From: Deltaproteobacteria bacterium
Lineage (GTDB): Bacteria; UBA10199; DSSB01; JACPFA01
Assembly (NCBI GenBank): GCA_016183235.1
Contig: JACPFA010000011.1
Location: forward strand, 1-59,829
Reading direction: 5' to 3'
Length of the DNA stretch: 59,829 nucleotides
The notes under the pieces are model-generated. The model ran no database searches. It was not told the DNA's origin and saw only the letters and a program-made list of their open reading frames with translations. This document shows, one piece after another, positions 1 through 8,296 of the stretch (the stretch's first letter is position 1; the number at the start of each line of letters is the position of its first letter). The position numbers and the translations under genes are program-made.

Positions 1-56
1 CTCTTATTGGGCTAACCAGCGCCCGGTGGCAAGTGCTGAGGTCATCCATATCTTCT

Positions 57-137
57 CATGGGGCTAGCCGGCACGGAAGCCTTCCGCGTTCCCGCCTGCG
101 GCGGGCCTCGGCTTTCCATGCCGGCTAGCCCGCATGG
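57..137. repeat. intergenic inverted repeat (long hairpin)
   Basis: Two arms with the shared core GGCTAGCCGGCA / TGCCGGCTAGCC face each other. They enclose a smaller GC-rich hairpin (CCCGCC...GGCGGG near 91-105). The rest of the first 265 bases holds no convincing gene. Same general architecture as the other long palindromes of this window, but with its own sequence. Confidence 0.75.
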
Positions 138-265
138 GGGCGCCCCGCCGCTTCCGCGATGGCTTCCTCAACAACCCAAGCGCTCTCCCTGCAAGACTGA
201 AGCATTACATGAAGTACAAAAACCATGTTGACGGTCTGTACGATTAGCAGTAAGGGCATCCATCT

Positions 266-886
266 ATGCATATGAATAACCCGAACACTTTTTTTTCTAC
301 CTTTATTGAAGAGGTAGTAGGGCAAGAACATACCCATTTTTTTTGGCTTCGGGCCTTAAGCTATTTAGAATATATTGGTTATCGTAAAATGGTGAAGGCC
401 TTGCCCTTCGATGCCGTTAGCACTTCAGAGGTTCATCACTTGGGCGATGAGATTCAGCATAGTCTGATGCTAAAACAAATGGCTCATAGGGTGTTTGGCC
501 ACTTAAATTTGGCCGAACCCATTCGTGCTAAGATTTGTGGTATTTCAGAAGAGTATTTTCAATCCCTCGATAGTTCTATTAATGATTACCTTCAAAAGCT
601 CAGCGGCTATTACGATCCCTATCGCACTTATGCCTATGTGAGTTACATTATCGAATTGCGTGCCATGCAGACTTACCCTGCCTATTTGCAATGTTTGGGG
701 GCTTCACCGATTAAAATCATCGTTCAAAAGATCATCCAAGATGAATCCGATCATTTGCGTCATGTAAAAAAGTTGATTGGCAGTTTTGAACCACCACCGG
801 GTTTAACCGATAGTGATATGTTAGCTTTAGAAGATGGGTGTTTTAAGAATTTTATCAAGGCCTTTCGGACCCACCTGTTGCAGTAA
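266..886 (+). CDS. ferritin-like diiron four-helix-bundle protein
   Basis: 206 residues, all-helical in character. The sequence shows the metal-ligand pattern of ferritin-like diiron proteins: Glu35 in helix 1, E62-x-x-H65 in helix 2, Glu130 in helix 3 and E160-x-x-H163 in helix 4. This supports a carboxylate-bridged diiron site with oxidase, oxygenase or iron-handling chemistry; the substrate cannot be inferred. No signal peptide, so cytoplasmic. ATG at 266 is followed by another ATG at 272, and a weak AAGGG lies about 10 bases upstream. pheA starts 5 bases after the stop, so the genes may be cotranscribed, although no functional link to aromatic synthesis is obvious. Confidence 0.72.
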   Translation: MHMNNPNTFFSTFIEEVVGQEHTHFFWLRALSYLEYIGYRKMVKALPFDAVSTSEVHHLGDEIQHSLMLKQMAHRVFGHLNLAEPIRAKICGISEEYFQSLDSSINDYLQKLSGYYDPYRTYAYVSYIIELRAMQTYPAYLQCLGASPIKIIVQKIIQDESDHLRHVKKLIGSFEPPPGLTDSDMLALEDGCFKNFIKAFRTHLLQ

Positions 887-890
887 ATGA

Positions 891-2003
891 TTGACGTTGG
901 TTAACCTAAAATCTATATCTCCCTTCATGGTTACCCCTGCCTCGCAACCGGTTCGCCAAGCCATTGATGCCATCGATGACAAAATGCTTCATTTACTGCA
1001 GGAGCGAGGCGATTTAGTTCAGCAAATTGCTAAAATAAAGCAAGCAGCCAAAGGCGCGTTTCATGTTCCCGAGCGGGAGGCACTGCTGCTGCGTCGACTC
1101 ATTGCTAAGAATAAAGGGCCCTATCCCGATCGTGCCATCGAAGTAATTTTTCGTGAAATTTTATCGGCATCGCTTGCTTTAGAGTCTACTTTAAAGGTTG
1201 CTTATTTAGGGCCCGAAGGCACATTTTCCCATGCTGCCGCCGCAGCTAAATTTGGTTCTTCCGTGTTATTTCTTGATCGTCCTTCGATTCGTAGCATCTT
1301 TGAAGAAGTCGAAGCTGGGCGTGCGCACTATGGGGTCGTGCCGGTTGAAAATTCTACCGAAGGGGTGATCAACATTACCTTCGATTTATTCATGGAATTT
1401 GGCTTACAAATTTCGGGCGAATTGCTTTTGCCCATTCATCATCATTTAGTTGCAGTGACAAAAGATCTTAAAAAGATCAAAAAATTATATTCCCATGAAC
1501 AGGCCTTGGCACAATGTCGGCAGTGGATCGAACAAAAACTGCCTCAGGTTAAAGTGATCAGTGCCCCCAGCACAGCACAGGCCGCACTTTTGGCCAAAAA
1601 AGATAAACAAGCGGCAGCCATTAGCAGTGCCTTTGCGGCTGAAAAATATAAATTAAAAATCTTAGCTTCAAATATTGAAGATATTTCTCAAAACTTCACC
1701 CGTTTTTGGGTGATTGGTCAATATGCCCCCCAACCCAGTGGCCACGATAAAACCTCGATCATGTTTGTGGCCAAAGATGAGGTGGGGATTTTGGCCAAAG
1801 TTTTGCAGGTGTTTGCCGAGGCTAATATCAATCTTACCAAGATCGAGTCACGCCCTAGCCGCCAAGAGGCCTGGGAATATGTATTTTTTATCGATCTCGA
1901 TGGGCATCGCCAAGATCCTAAAGTGGCGGCAGCTTTAGAAAAAATGGAATCGCTTTGTCATCAGCTCAAAATTTTGGGTTCTTACCCCAAGGGCAATCCA
2001 TGA
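891..2003 (+). CDS. pheA: bifunctional chorismate mutase/prephenate dehydratase (P-protein)
   Basis: Converts chorismate to prephenate and then phenylpyruvate for phenylalanine synthesis. Residues about 18-100 form an AroQ chorismate mutase domain. Residues about 103-280 form the dehydratase, with YLGPEGTFSHAA, NSTEGVINITFDL and the catalytic-threonine motif NFTRFWVIG. Residues about 285-365 form an ACT domain (DEVGILAKVLQVF, IESRPSRQEAWEY) that normally gives phenylalanine feedback control. 370 residues is the usual P-protein length. The start taken is TTG at 891; ATG at 927 would trim 12 residues without touching the mutase domain, and neither has a clear Shine-Dalgarno. The stop overlaps the tyrA start. 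Confidence 0.95.
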   Translation: MTLVNLKSISPFMVTPASQPVRQAIDAIDDKMLHLLQERGDLVQQIAKIKQAAKGAFHVPEREALLLRRLIAKNKGPYPDRAIEVIFREILSASLALESTLKVAYLGPEGTFSHAAAAAKFGSSVLFLDRPSIRSIFEEVEAGRAHYGVVPVENSTEGVINITFDLFMEFGLQISGELLLPIHHHLVAVTKDLKKIKKLYSHEQALAQCRQWIEQKLPQVKVISAPSTAQAALLAKKDKQAAAISSAFAAEKYKLKILASNIEDISQNFTRFWVIGQYAPQPSGHDKTSIMFVAKDEVGILAKVLQVFAEANINLTKIESRPSRQEAWEYVFFIDLDGHRQDPKVAAALEKMESLCHQLKILGSYPKGNP

Positions 2004-2845
2004 AAAAGTCCCCACTCTTTTCCAAGGTGGCTATTTTGGGTTTGGGGCAAATGGGGGGGTCGCTAGCTTGGGCTTTAAAAAAGGTTCATGCAGTCGATAA
2101 AATTTTAGCTTACAATCGTAAGGCCTTTCCTAGGCGCCATGCCCTTAAAAAAGGTTTTGTCGATCAGGCCCATGCCCAATTGGGGCCTTGGTTGAAAGAA
2201 GCCGATTTGATTGTGTTGTGTTTACCGATTCGGGTGATCATAGAGGTATTGCCTCGGCTTAAAAAATGGGTTCGCCCATCTTGTTTGATTATCGATGTGG
2301 GTAGCACCAAAGCTGAAATTTTAAAAGTAGCCAAGCGCTACAAAATTTCTCAGTTTGTGGGTTCGCACCCTATGGCGGGCAATGAAATCGAGGGTATTTT
2401 AGGGGCAAAGGTAGATCTTTTTTTTGGGCGAGCATGGTTTGTGTTGAATAATGAACATTCGCAGGGGAAAAAATTAATTACCTTGTTAAAAGTTCTAGGC
2501 GCTGATGTTCATCTCATCAATGCTTCCGCTCATGATCAAATGGTGGCTTTTTTAAGCCATCTGCCGCATGCCGTGGCTTATTCGTTAGTGTATGTCGTTT
2601 CAAAAGTTCAGCAAGGTCGTCTGTTTCCTTATGCAGGGAGCAGTTTTCGTGATTTTACTCGGGTGGCGGCCAGTTCTCCCAAAATGTGGCAAGATATTTT
2701 TTTAACCAATCGCGAGCCTATTCTTGATAGCATTGATTTAATGATTGGCAGGTTACAGTTTTTAAAATCACTCTTAAGAAAAAAAAATGCCAGTGCCTTG
2801 TTAAAGTTTTTTCAATTAGGGTCTCGCTTGCGTCGTAAATTATGA
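2000..2845 (+). CDS. tyrA: prephenate dehydrogenase
   Basis: NAD(P)-dependent oxidative decarboxylation of prephenate to 4-hydroxyphenylpyruvate for tyrosine synthesis. About 281 residues. An N-terminal Rossmann domain begins with VAILGLGQMGGSLA. The motif GSHPMAGNEIEG and the helical C-terminal half (HDQMVAFLSHLPHAVAY, SSFRDFTRVA) match the family. ATG at 2000 is chosen because it overlaps the pheA stop as ATGA, typical of translational coupling; an upstream in-frame start would overlap pheA by almost 50 bases. No ACT or mutase domain is fused here. The stop overlaps the aroA start in the same way. Confidence 0.94.
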   Translation: MKKSPLFSKVAILGLGQMGGSLAWALKKVHAVDKILAYNRKAFPRRHALKKGFVDQAHAQLGPWLKEADLIVLCLPIRVIIEVLPRLKKWVRPSCLIIDVGSTKAEILKVAKRYKISQFVGSHPMAGNEIEGILGAKVDLFFGRAWFVLNNEHSQGKKLITLLKVLGADVHLINASAHDQMVAFLSHLPHAVAYSLVYVVSKVQQGRLFPYAGSSFRDFTRVAASSPKMWQDIFLTNREPILDSIDLMIGRLQFLKSLLRKKNASALLKFFQLGSRLRRKL

Positions 2846-4149
2846 AGTCTGTTTCTATTCAACCCACTCAAAATTTGTCGGGAAAAATAAAAATTCCAGG
2901 GGATAAATCCATTTCGCATCGCGCGGTGATGTTCTCGGCCATTTCGGAGGGAAAAAGTATTATTAACAATTTGCTGCTCGGCGAAGATGTTAAGGCTACG
3001 ATGCAGTGTTTTCAGGCATTGGGTGTTCCCATCCAAGTGCAAGGCCAACAAGTCATCATCGAAGGGCAGGGTTTGCAAGGTCTTAAGGCCCCCACGCAAG
3101 TTTTAGATTGTGAAAATTCAGGCACAACCTTGCGATTGATGATGGGCATTTTAGCAGGCCAAAGCTTTGCTTCAGTCTTAACCGGCGATGCCTCGTTGAA
3201 TCGTCGCCCCATGGATCGTGTCATGCAGCCTTTAGTTCAAATGGGGGCCAAGATTCGAGAAGAGCGTTTGTCGCCTACGCAACGCTTTATTCATATTGAC
3301 CCAAGCCCTGGCTTAAAGGCTATTCATTATATTTCTCCCATTGCCAGTGCCCAGGTCAAAAGTTGCCTTGCCTTAGCCGGGCTTTATGCCCAAGGCGAAA
3401 CCGTGGTTGAAGAACCCTCGCTTTCTCGAAATCACACCGAAATTTTATTTAAGGCCAAAGGAGTTGATATTGAAAGCAAAGGTACTAAGTTAAAATTACG
3501 TTCTTCTCGTTTAACTCCTTTAAATTTAACGGTTCCGGGCGACATTAGTTCAGCGGCATTTTTTTTGGTAGCAGGTTCGATTGTTGCGAAGGCCGAGATC
3601 GAGTTAGAACAGATTGGGGTTAACCCCACTCGTACCGGCATTATCGACGTTTTAAAATCAATGGGGGCAAAAGTGCTTGTTAGCCCGCTTCCTACCCAAG
3701 GCGGGGAAGCCGTGGCGACGCTTGTCGTGCGGCATAGTCAATTAAAACCCTGCCACGTCAAAGGGCGTTTGGTGCCACGGCTCATTGACGAAATTCCAGT
3801 CTTGGCAGTTGCAGCAGCGAAGGCTTTGGGGCGTTCAGAGTTTCGAGATGTAGGTGAACTGCGGGTTAAAGAATCCGATCGTATTGCCACGCTGGCCAAT
3901 GAATTGCAAAAGCTGGGGGTCACCGTAACGCCAAAGCCCGAAGCCTTTTGGGTGCAAGGGGGTGGGCCCTTGCAGGGGGCACATTTTCATAGCCATGGGG
4001 ATCATCGTATTGCCATGAGCATGGCAGTGGCCGCTCTGATTGCGCAAGGGCCCAGTTGTATTGATGATGTGGAATGTGTGGGGACAAGCTACCCTGAGTT
4101 TTGGAACCACTTATCGGCCATAGGTGTGCCGGTATCCCTTGACAGCTAA
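2842..4149 (+). CDS. aroA: 3-phosphoshikimate 1-carboxyvinyltransferase (EPSP synthase)
   Basis: Sixth step of the shikimate pathway: joins shikimate-3-phosphate and phosphoenolpyruvate. 435 residues, normal length. The N-terminal GDKSISHR carries Lys22, Ser23 and Arg27 of the substrate site. ENSGTTLRLMMG is the PEP/glyphosate-site loop. DASLNRRPMDRV, RVKESDRI and GDHRIAMSMAVAA are conserved family motifs. It overlaps the end of tyrA by ATGA, making a pheA-tyrA-aroA unit. In many deltaproteobacteria cmk and ispH follow before rpsA; both are absent here and a long palindrome occupies the gap. Confidence 0.96.
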   Translation: MKSVSIQPTQNLSGKIKIPGDKSISHRAVMFSAISEGKSIINNLLLGEDVKATMQCFQALGVPIQVQGQQVIIEGQGLQGLKAPTQVLDCENSGTTLRLMMGILAGQSFASVLTGDASLNRRPMDRVMQPLVQMGAKIREERLSPTQRFIHIDPSPGLKAIHYISPIASAQVKSCLALAGLYAQGETVVEEPSLSRNHTEILFKAKGVDIESKGTKLKLRSSRLTPLNLTVPGDISSAAFFLVAGSIVAKAEIELEQIGVNPTRTGIIDVLKSMGAKVLVSPLPTQGGEAVATLVVRHSQLKPCHVKGRLVPRLIDEIPVLAVAAAKALGRSEFRDVGELRVKESDRIATLANELQKLGVTVTPKPEAFWVQGGGPLQGAHFHSHGDHRIAMSMAVAALIAQGPSCIDDVECVGTSYPEFWNHLSAIGVPVSLDS

Positions 4150-4180
4150 GGTCAAAGTCTCTATATTCCGCCAGCTTAAA

Positions 4181-4325
4181 TGGACCTCTTGCATAACCTA
4201 CTGCGCGACCCAATGACTGCGTTGGGTCACCCCAAAATCCTCACGTATTTTCATATACGCTCCGGTTTTGGGGCCCCGACCCGCCTTGTCCTTGGGTCGC
4301 TCGCTACGGTTGTGCAAGAGGTCCA
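4181..4325. repeat. long palindromic element with conserved apex (family A, copy 1)
   Basis: Outer arms TGGACCTCTTGCA and TGCAAGAGGTCCA are perfectly complementary over 13 bp and continue with mismatches. The inner stem CCCCAAAA/TTTTGGGG carries a 28-nt apex at 4238-4265 that begins TCCTCACGTATT and ends TACGCTCCGG. The same apex, with one base changed, sits on unrelated stems at 25820-25847 and 28174-28201. It fills the aroA-rpsA gap. Confidence 0.88.
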
Positions 4326-4369
4326 TAATTTAAAAAGTTGCAGTTGAAAGGAGTTTTAAAAACAAAGTT

Positions 4370-6022
4370 ATGACGTATACGACAGAAGAATTTGGGGCCT
4401 TATTTGAAGAGAGTCTCAAAACAAAAAAAATTGAAACGGGGAGTTTGGTCAAGGGAAAGATTGTCAAGGTGAGCCGCGATTATGTGTTTGTTGACATCGG
4501 TTTTAAATCAGAGGGGCAAATTCCTATCCACGAATTTAAAAATATGGATGGCGAAGTAGTTGTCACCGAAGGCGACCCAGTTGATGTGGTTTTTGAATCG
4601 GTTGAAAATGCAGAAGGTTTGGTTGAGCTCAGTAAAGAAAAGGCCGATGCCTTACATGCCTGGGACGAATTAGAAGTAGCCGAACGAGAGAATCGCGACG
4701 TTGAAGGTGTGGTGATTAGTAAAATCAAAGGCGGCATGGTTGTTAATGTGGGCGGGGTACGTGCCTTTTTACCTGGTTCACAAATTGATCTTAAACCCGT
4801 TAAAAGTTTAGATCGGCTATTGGGCAAAAAATTTAATTTTAAAATTCTTAAACTCAATAAACAAAAGAGTAATGTGGTGCTATCACGCCGCGCCATTTTA
4901 GAAAAAGAACGTGAGGCCGCCAAAACAGAATTGCTCAAGAACATTAAAGAAGGCCAAGTGGTAGAAGGTCATGTGAAGAATGTGACCGATTACGGCGCCT
5001 TTATCGACTTAGGCGGGGTGGATGGCTTGTTGCATATCACCGACATGACCTGGGGGCGCATTGCCCACCCTTCTGAAGTTGTTTCGGTGGGTCAACAAAT
5101 TAAAGTAGTGGTTTTAAAATTCGACGAAAACTCGCACAAAGTTTCGTTGGGTTTAAAACAATTGCTGCAAGATCCTTGGGAAAAGGTGTTGGAAAAATTC
5201 CCCGTAGGCACTCGCGTGCAAGGCCGAGTGGTGAATGTGACCGACTATGGTGCCTTTATTGAAATTGAAGAAGGCTTTGAAGGTTTGGTTCATATTTCCG
5301 AAATGACCTGGTCGAAAAAGGTGAAACACCCTTCCAAGATTGTCTCGGTGGGCGATCGAGTAACTGCCATGGTATTGAGTGTCGATGTAGAAAATCGGCG
5401 GATTTCCTTGGGCATGAAACAAATCGAGCCCAATCCTTGGGATTCACTGGCTGAAAAATACCCCATTGGCCAAAAGGTCAAAGGTGTTGCTAAAAACATC
5501 ACCGATTTTGGTGTGTTTGTGGGCATTGAAGAAGACATCGATGGTTTAGTGCATATTTCCGATTTCTCTTGGAATCAAAAATTCAAGCATCCCAACGACC
5601 TTTACAAAAAGGGTGACGAAATCGAAGCTGTTATTCTGAACATCGACAAAGAAAATGAAAGAATTTCTTTAGGTATTAAACAATTGCCCGAGGATCTGTG
5701 GCAGGTGATCAATAAAAAGTTCGAAATCGATAATCAAGTTAAAGGTAAAGTGGCGGCCATTGATTCTAAGGGTTTTACCATCGATTTAGGTGATCCCGTC
5801 GATGCCTTTATCCCTATGAATCAGTTCGATGGCGATGCCCCCAAGGTGGGTGACGAAATCGACATGCAAGTGATTCAAATCGATGAAAAAGAACGTAAGA
5901 TCATCTTAAGCGTCAGGGCGTTGAGCAAATTTAACCAAAAGAAGGCATTTGCTGATTTTAAATCCAAACAGTCAGAAGTAAAAGCAACGTTTTCTGACAT
6001 CATGAAGCCTAAAAACGAATAG
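4370..6022 (+). CDS. rpsA: 30S ribosomal protein S1
   Basis: RNA-binding ribosomal protein that helps unfold and recruit mRNA. 550 residues with six S1/OB repeats at roughly 22-90, 105-175, 190-262, 275-348, 362-435 and 450-518. The central repeats show the family signature (VTDYGAFIDLGGVDGLLHI, VTDYGAFIEIEEGFEGLVHI, ITDFGVFVGIEE). Length and repeat number match proteobacterial S1. AAAGGAG lies about 16 bases upstream of the ATG, a long spacing. The sixth repeat is the most divergent. Confidence 0.96.
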   Translation: MTYTTEEFGALFEESLKTKKIETGSLVKGKIVKVSRDYVFVDIGFKSEGQIPIHEFKNMDGEVVVTEGDPVDVVFESVENAEGLVELSKEKADALHAWDELEVAERENRDVEGVVISKIKGGMVVNVGGVRAFLPGSQIDLKPVKSLDRLLGKKFNFKILKLNKQKSNVVLSRRAILEKEREAAKTELLKNIKEGQVVEGHVKNVTDYGAFIDLGGVDGLLHITDMTWGRIAHPSEVVSVGQQIKVVVLKFDENSHKVSLGLKQLLQDPWEKVLEKFPVGTRVQGRVVNVTDYGAFIEIEEGFEGLVHISEMTWSKKVKHPSKIVSVGDRVTAMVLSVDVENRRISLGMKQIEPNPWDSLAEKYPIGQKVKGVAKNITDFGVFVGIEEDIDGLVHISDFSWNQKFKHPNDLYKKGDEIEAVILNIDKENERISLGIKQLPEDLWQVINKKFEIDNQVKGKVAAIDSKGFTIDLGDPVDAFIPMNQFDGDAPKVGDEIDMQVIQIDEKERKIILSVRALSKFNQKKAFADFKSKQSEVKATFSDIMKPKNE

Positions 6023-6029
6023 CCCTTAC

Positions 6030-6062
6030 GTCATCCCGGGCGCAGACCCGGGATCCATGGTG
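6030..6062. repeat. GTCATCCCGGG...GGATCCATGG intergenic repeat
   Basis: Short palindromic unit (CCCGGG...CCCGGG) beginning GTCATCC and ending CCATGGTGG. Related units occur at 14580, 23432, 24060, 26360, 36450 and 43280. This copy lies directly before the ribosome-binding site of sppA. Confidence 0.7.
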
Positions 6063-6070
6063 GAGTTCAT

Positions 6071-6970
6071 GTGAAAAAAAGAGGTTGGTGGATTTTAAGC
6101 GGTGTTCTGCTGTTCTTCCTAGCTTCGCTTACCGTCTTCATTGTCGCTATCTTTTTCTTGCTCAGTCGTTCCGATAATTTAGAGTATACGGGCGCTGATG
6201 TCGCCGTGGTCGAGATCGAAGGCACGATCATGGAGGCCAAAGACACGCTCGAAACCCTCGAAAAGGTAGAAAAAAACAAATCCATTAAAGCCGTCGTTTT
6301 ACGCATCGATTCCCCAGGTGGTGCCGTCGGCCCTTCCCAAGAAATCTACGAAGCCGTCAAAAAACTGAAATTAAAGAAAAAAGTCGTTGTGTCTATGGGG
6401 TCGGTGGCGGCCAGTGGCGGATATTATATCGCTGTAGCCTCCGACAAAATCTTGGCCATGCCGGGCACTATTACGGGTAGCATTGGGGTATTGATGGATC
6501 ACGTGAATATTGAAGGCTTCTTGGGCATATTTAAAGTAAAAGCTGAAATCTTAAAGGCCGGGGCCAGGAAAGATATTGGCAGTTCACTTCGCCCCATGAC
6601 CGAAGAAGAACGGGCTTTTTTGCAAAGTCTTTTGGGCAATATGCACGCCCAATTTAAGCGTGCCGTTCAAGAAGGTCGAGGCTTTACCGACGACCAAATC
6701 AATGCACTTGCCGATGGCCGGGTATTTACGGGCGAGCAAGCCCTGCAAGAAAAGTTAGTCGACCAATTGGGTGGGCTGCGCGACGCCATTAAAGTGGCCG
6801 GAGAGCTAGCCGGCATTAAAGGCGAACCCGATGTCTCTTATCCGGGTCGTAAGAAAAAAAGTTTTGTAGAATTATTATTAACCGAAGATGCAGAAACCAC
6901 TTTGCTAAAAATGTTTTATCATCTAAAGCAGAGGCAGTTTTTATATTTGATGAAAGGGGATGCCGTATGA
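6071..6970 (+). CDS. sppA: signal peptide peptidase SppA, short form
   Basis: Membrane serine protease (family S49) that degrades leftover signal peptides and other membrane peptides. 299 residues: one N-terminal transmembrane segment at about 7-31, then a single protease domain facing the periplasm. The Ser/Lys dyad is visible as Ser115 in SVAASGGYY and Lys167 in GARKDIGSS. DSPGGAVGPS and TITGSIGVLM are family motifs. The start is GTG at 6071, with TGGAG 6-10 bases upstream; the nearby ATG at 6068 runs straight into a stop. The stop overlaps ihfB as ATGA. Confidence 0.93.
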   Translation: MKKRGWWILSGVLLFFLASLTVFIVAIFFLLSRSDNLEYTGADVAVVEIEGTIMEAKDTLETLEKVEKNKSIKAVVLRIDSPGGAVGPSQEIYEAVKKLKLKKKVVVSMGSVAASGGYYIAVASDKILAMPGTITGSIGVLMDHVNIEGFLGIFKVKAEILKAGARKDIGSSLRPMTEEERAFLQSLLGNMHAQFKRAVQEGRGFTDDQINALADGRVFTGEQALQEKLVDQLGGLRDAIKVAGELAGIKGEPDVSYPGRKKKSFVELLLTEDAETTLLKMFYHLKQRQFLYLMKGDAV

Positions 6971-7266
6971 ATAAAAGCGAACTGGTTGATATTGTAGCTG
7001 GCAGGGTGCAGAATTTATCGCACAAAGATGTTGATATGATCATCGAAACCGTTTTTGATAAAATGGTTGAAGCCTTAGCTAAAGGCAATCGCATTGAAAT
7101 CAGAGGGTTTGGTAGTTTTGAAATTCGCAGTCGCCCGGCACGCAATGGGCGTAACCCCAAGTCGGGTGAATCGGTTTTTGTAGGCAGTCGCAGAATCCCT
7201 TTTTTCAAGGTAGGTAAAGAATTAAAAGAGCGCATCAATCAAGACGATGCGCCTGCCAAGGCATAG
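6967..7266 (+). CDS. ihfB: integration host factor subunit beta
   Basis: DNA-bending nucleoid protein that pairs with IHF-alpha (encoded at 23136). 99 residues of the HU/IHF fold. IEIRGFGSFEIRSRPARNG and the intercalating-proline arm (GRNPKSGESV) are intact. KSELVDIVA at the N-terminus and the ATGA overlap with sppA support the start. The position after rpsA/sppA is the classic location of the beta subunit. The C-terminal tail after KERIN is short and disordered. Confidence 0.92.
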   Translation: MNKSELVDIVAGRVQNLSHKDVDMIIETVFDKMVEALAKGNRIEIRGFGSFEIRSRPARNGRNPKSGESVFVGSRRIPFFKVGKELKERINQDDAPAKA

Positions 7267-7273
7267 GTCATCC

Positions 7274-7765
7274 ATGAAAAATCTCTGGGCTCCGTGGAGA
7301 ATCCATTATCTCTTAGGTCACCAAGAAAAAGGCTGTATCTTTTGTAAGTATCCCAAGCAAAGTAAAAAAAAAGATAAAGCCAATCTCATTTTGTGGCGGG
7401 GCGAGCACACTTTTATTATTCTCAACAAATACCCTTATTCTAATGGCCACCTCATGGTTGTGCCTTATCGGCACACCAATGAATTAGGTGGTCTATCCAC
7501 CGAAGAAAATCAAGAATTGATGGCATTTTCCGGCCTTTGTACCCGCCTTTTAAAAAAGGCCGTTTATGCGCAAGGGTGTAATGTAGGTATGAACTTGGGG
7601 TTAGCGGCTGGTGCGGGTATCAAAGAACATTTGCACATGCATGTTGTGCCGCGTTGGTTGGGTGATACCAACTTTATGCCCATTTTTAAGGGCGATCGAG
7701 TTATTGTAGAATATTTAACCAAAACTTATGATCGCTTGCTTCGAGCCCTCAAAAAGATTGTTTAA
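7274..7765 (+). CDS. HIT family nucleotide hydrolase/phosphorylase
   Basis: 163 residues. It starts MKNLWAPWRIHYLLG, typical of the AP4A-phosphorylase-like HIT branch, and holds the catalytic histidine triad H119-L-H121-M-H123. CIFC at 21-24 may be half of a structural metal site. Acts on nucleoside 5'-phosphate derivatives such as diadenosine polyphosphates; the precise substrate is not determined by sequence. ATG at 7274 is chosen because homologues begin at MKNLW and because 7247 would lie inside ihfB. Confidence 0.88.
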   Translation: MKNLWAPWRIHYLLGHQEKGCIFCKYPKQSKKKDKANLILWRGEHTFIILNKYPYSNGHLMVVPYRHTNELGGLSTEENQELMAFSGLCTRLLKKAVYAQGCNVGMNLGLAAGAGIKEHLHMHVVPRWLGDTNFMPIFKGDRVIVEYLTKTYDRLLRALKKIV

Positions 7766-7813
7766 CTATTGTGTCAAGTTTTGGTAAAAGGCCCTTAAGA
7801 AAGGGGAGTTGTC

Positions 7814-8194
7814 ATGGCCCTATGGAGATTCATTAAAATTTTTTTAGTCACGTTGGTTATTTTTATTATTTTTAATTTCTTGCTTTCTAACTTTAACAGC
7901 CAAACCCTTGGTTATAAAATAAGCTTTCATTTCGATATTCCACCTTTTATCTATTTAGAATCGGTTGATTTTCCCGTTGGGCTCTTATTGATTTCGGCTT
8001 TTTGTATCGGGATGATTACGGCGGGTTTGATGGGTTCGTTTAGTGTGTTTTATAAACAAAAAGACCTCAAGGCTAAAAACCGCATCATTCGTGAATTAGA
8101 AGCCGAAATGGAAGACTTACGCAGCCACTTACACCGCGAACACTATGTTCCGCCCGAACAAAAAATTAAAGATGAGTTGGATCGGCTTTCGTAA
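7814..8194 (+). CDS. LapA-like (DUF1049) inner-membrane protein
   Basis: 126 residues. Two hydrophobic segments (about 6-26 and 54-80) are followed by a charged coiled-coil tail (DLKAKNRIIRELEAEMEDLRS). This is the architecture of LapA/DUF1049 proteins, which in enterobacteria act with LapB to tune lipopolysaccharide synthesis. No lapB is next to it here. GAAAGGGGAG before ATG 7814 is a good ribosome-binding site. Confidence 0.72.
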   Translation: MALWRFIKIFLVTLVIFIIFNFLLSNFNSQTLGYKISFHFDIPPFIYLESVDFPVGLLLISAFCIGMITAGLMGSFSVFYKQKDLKAKNRIIRELEAEMEDLRSHLHREHYVPPEQKIKDELDRLS

Positions 8195-8200
8195 TTTAAT

Positions 8201-8296
8201 TGTCATTGCGATGGTATGAGATTGCTTCGGCAGGCTTGCCTCGCAATGACGAGGTCTCTGTCATTGCGAGCGCAGCGAAGCAATCTCACAATGACA
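8201..8296. repeat. TCATTGCGAG-type intergenic palindrome
   Basis: Paired inverted halves: GTCATTGCGA...GAGATTGCTTCG against CGAAGCAATCTCACAATGAC. Related units are at 11100, 20620, 26346, 36437, 39018 and 43264. The right end supplies the last three codons and the stop of the minus-strand gene that ends at 8286. Confidence 0.85.

Noticed and set aside
125-337. Minus-strand reading frame of 70 codons over the 5' end of the ferritin-like gene
   Set aside because: It overlaps the palindrome and a well-supported gene, has no ribosome-binding site and no recognisable protein pattern.
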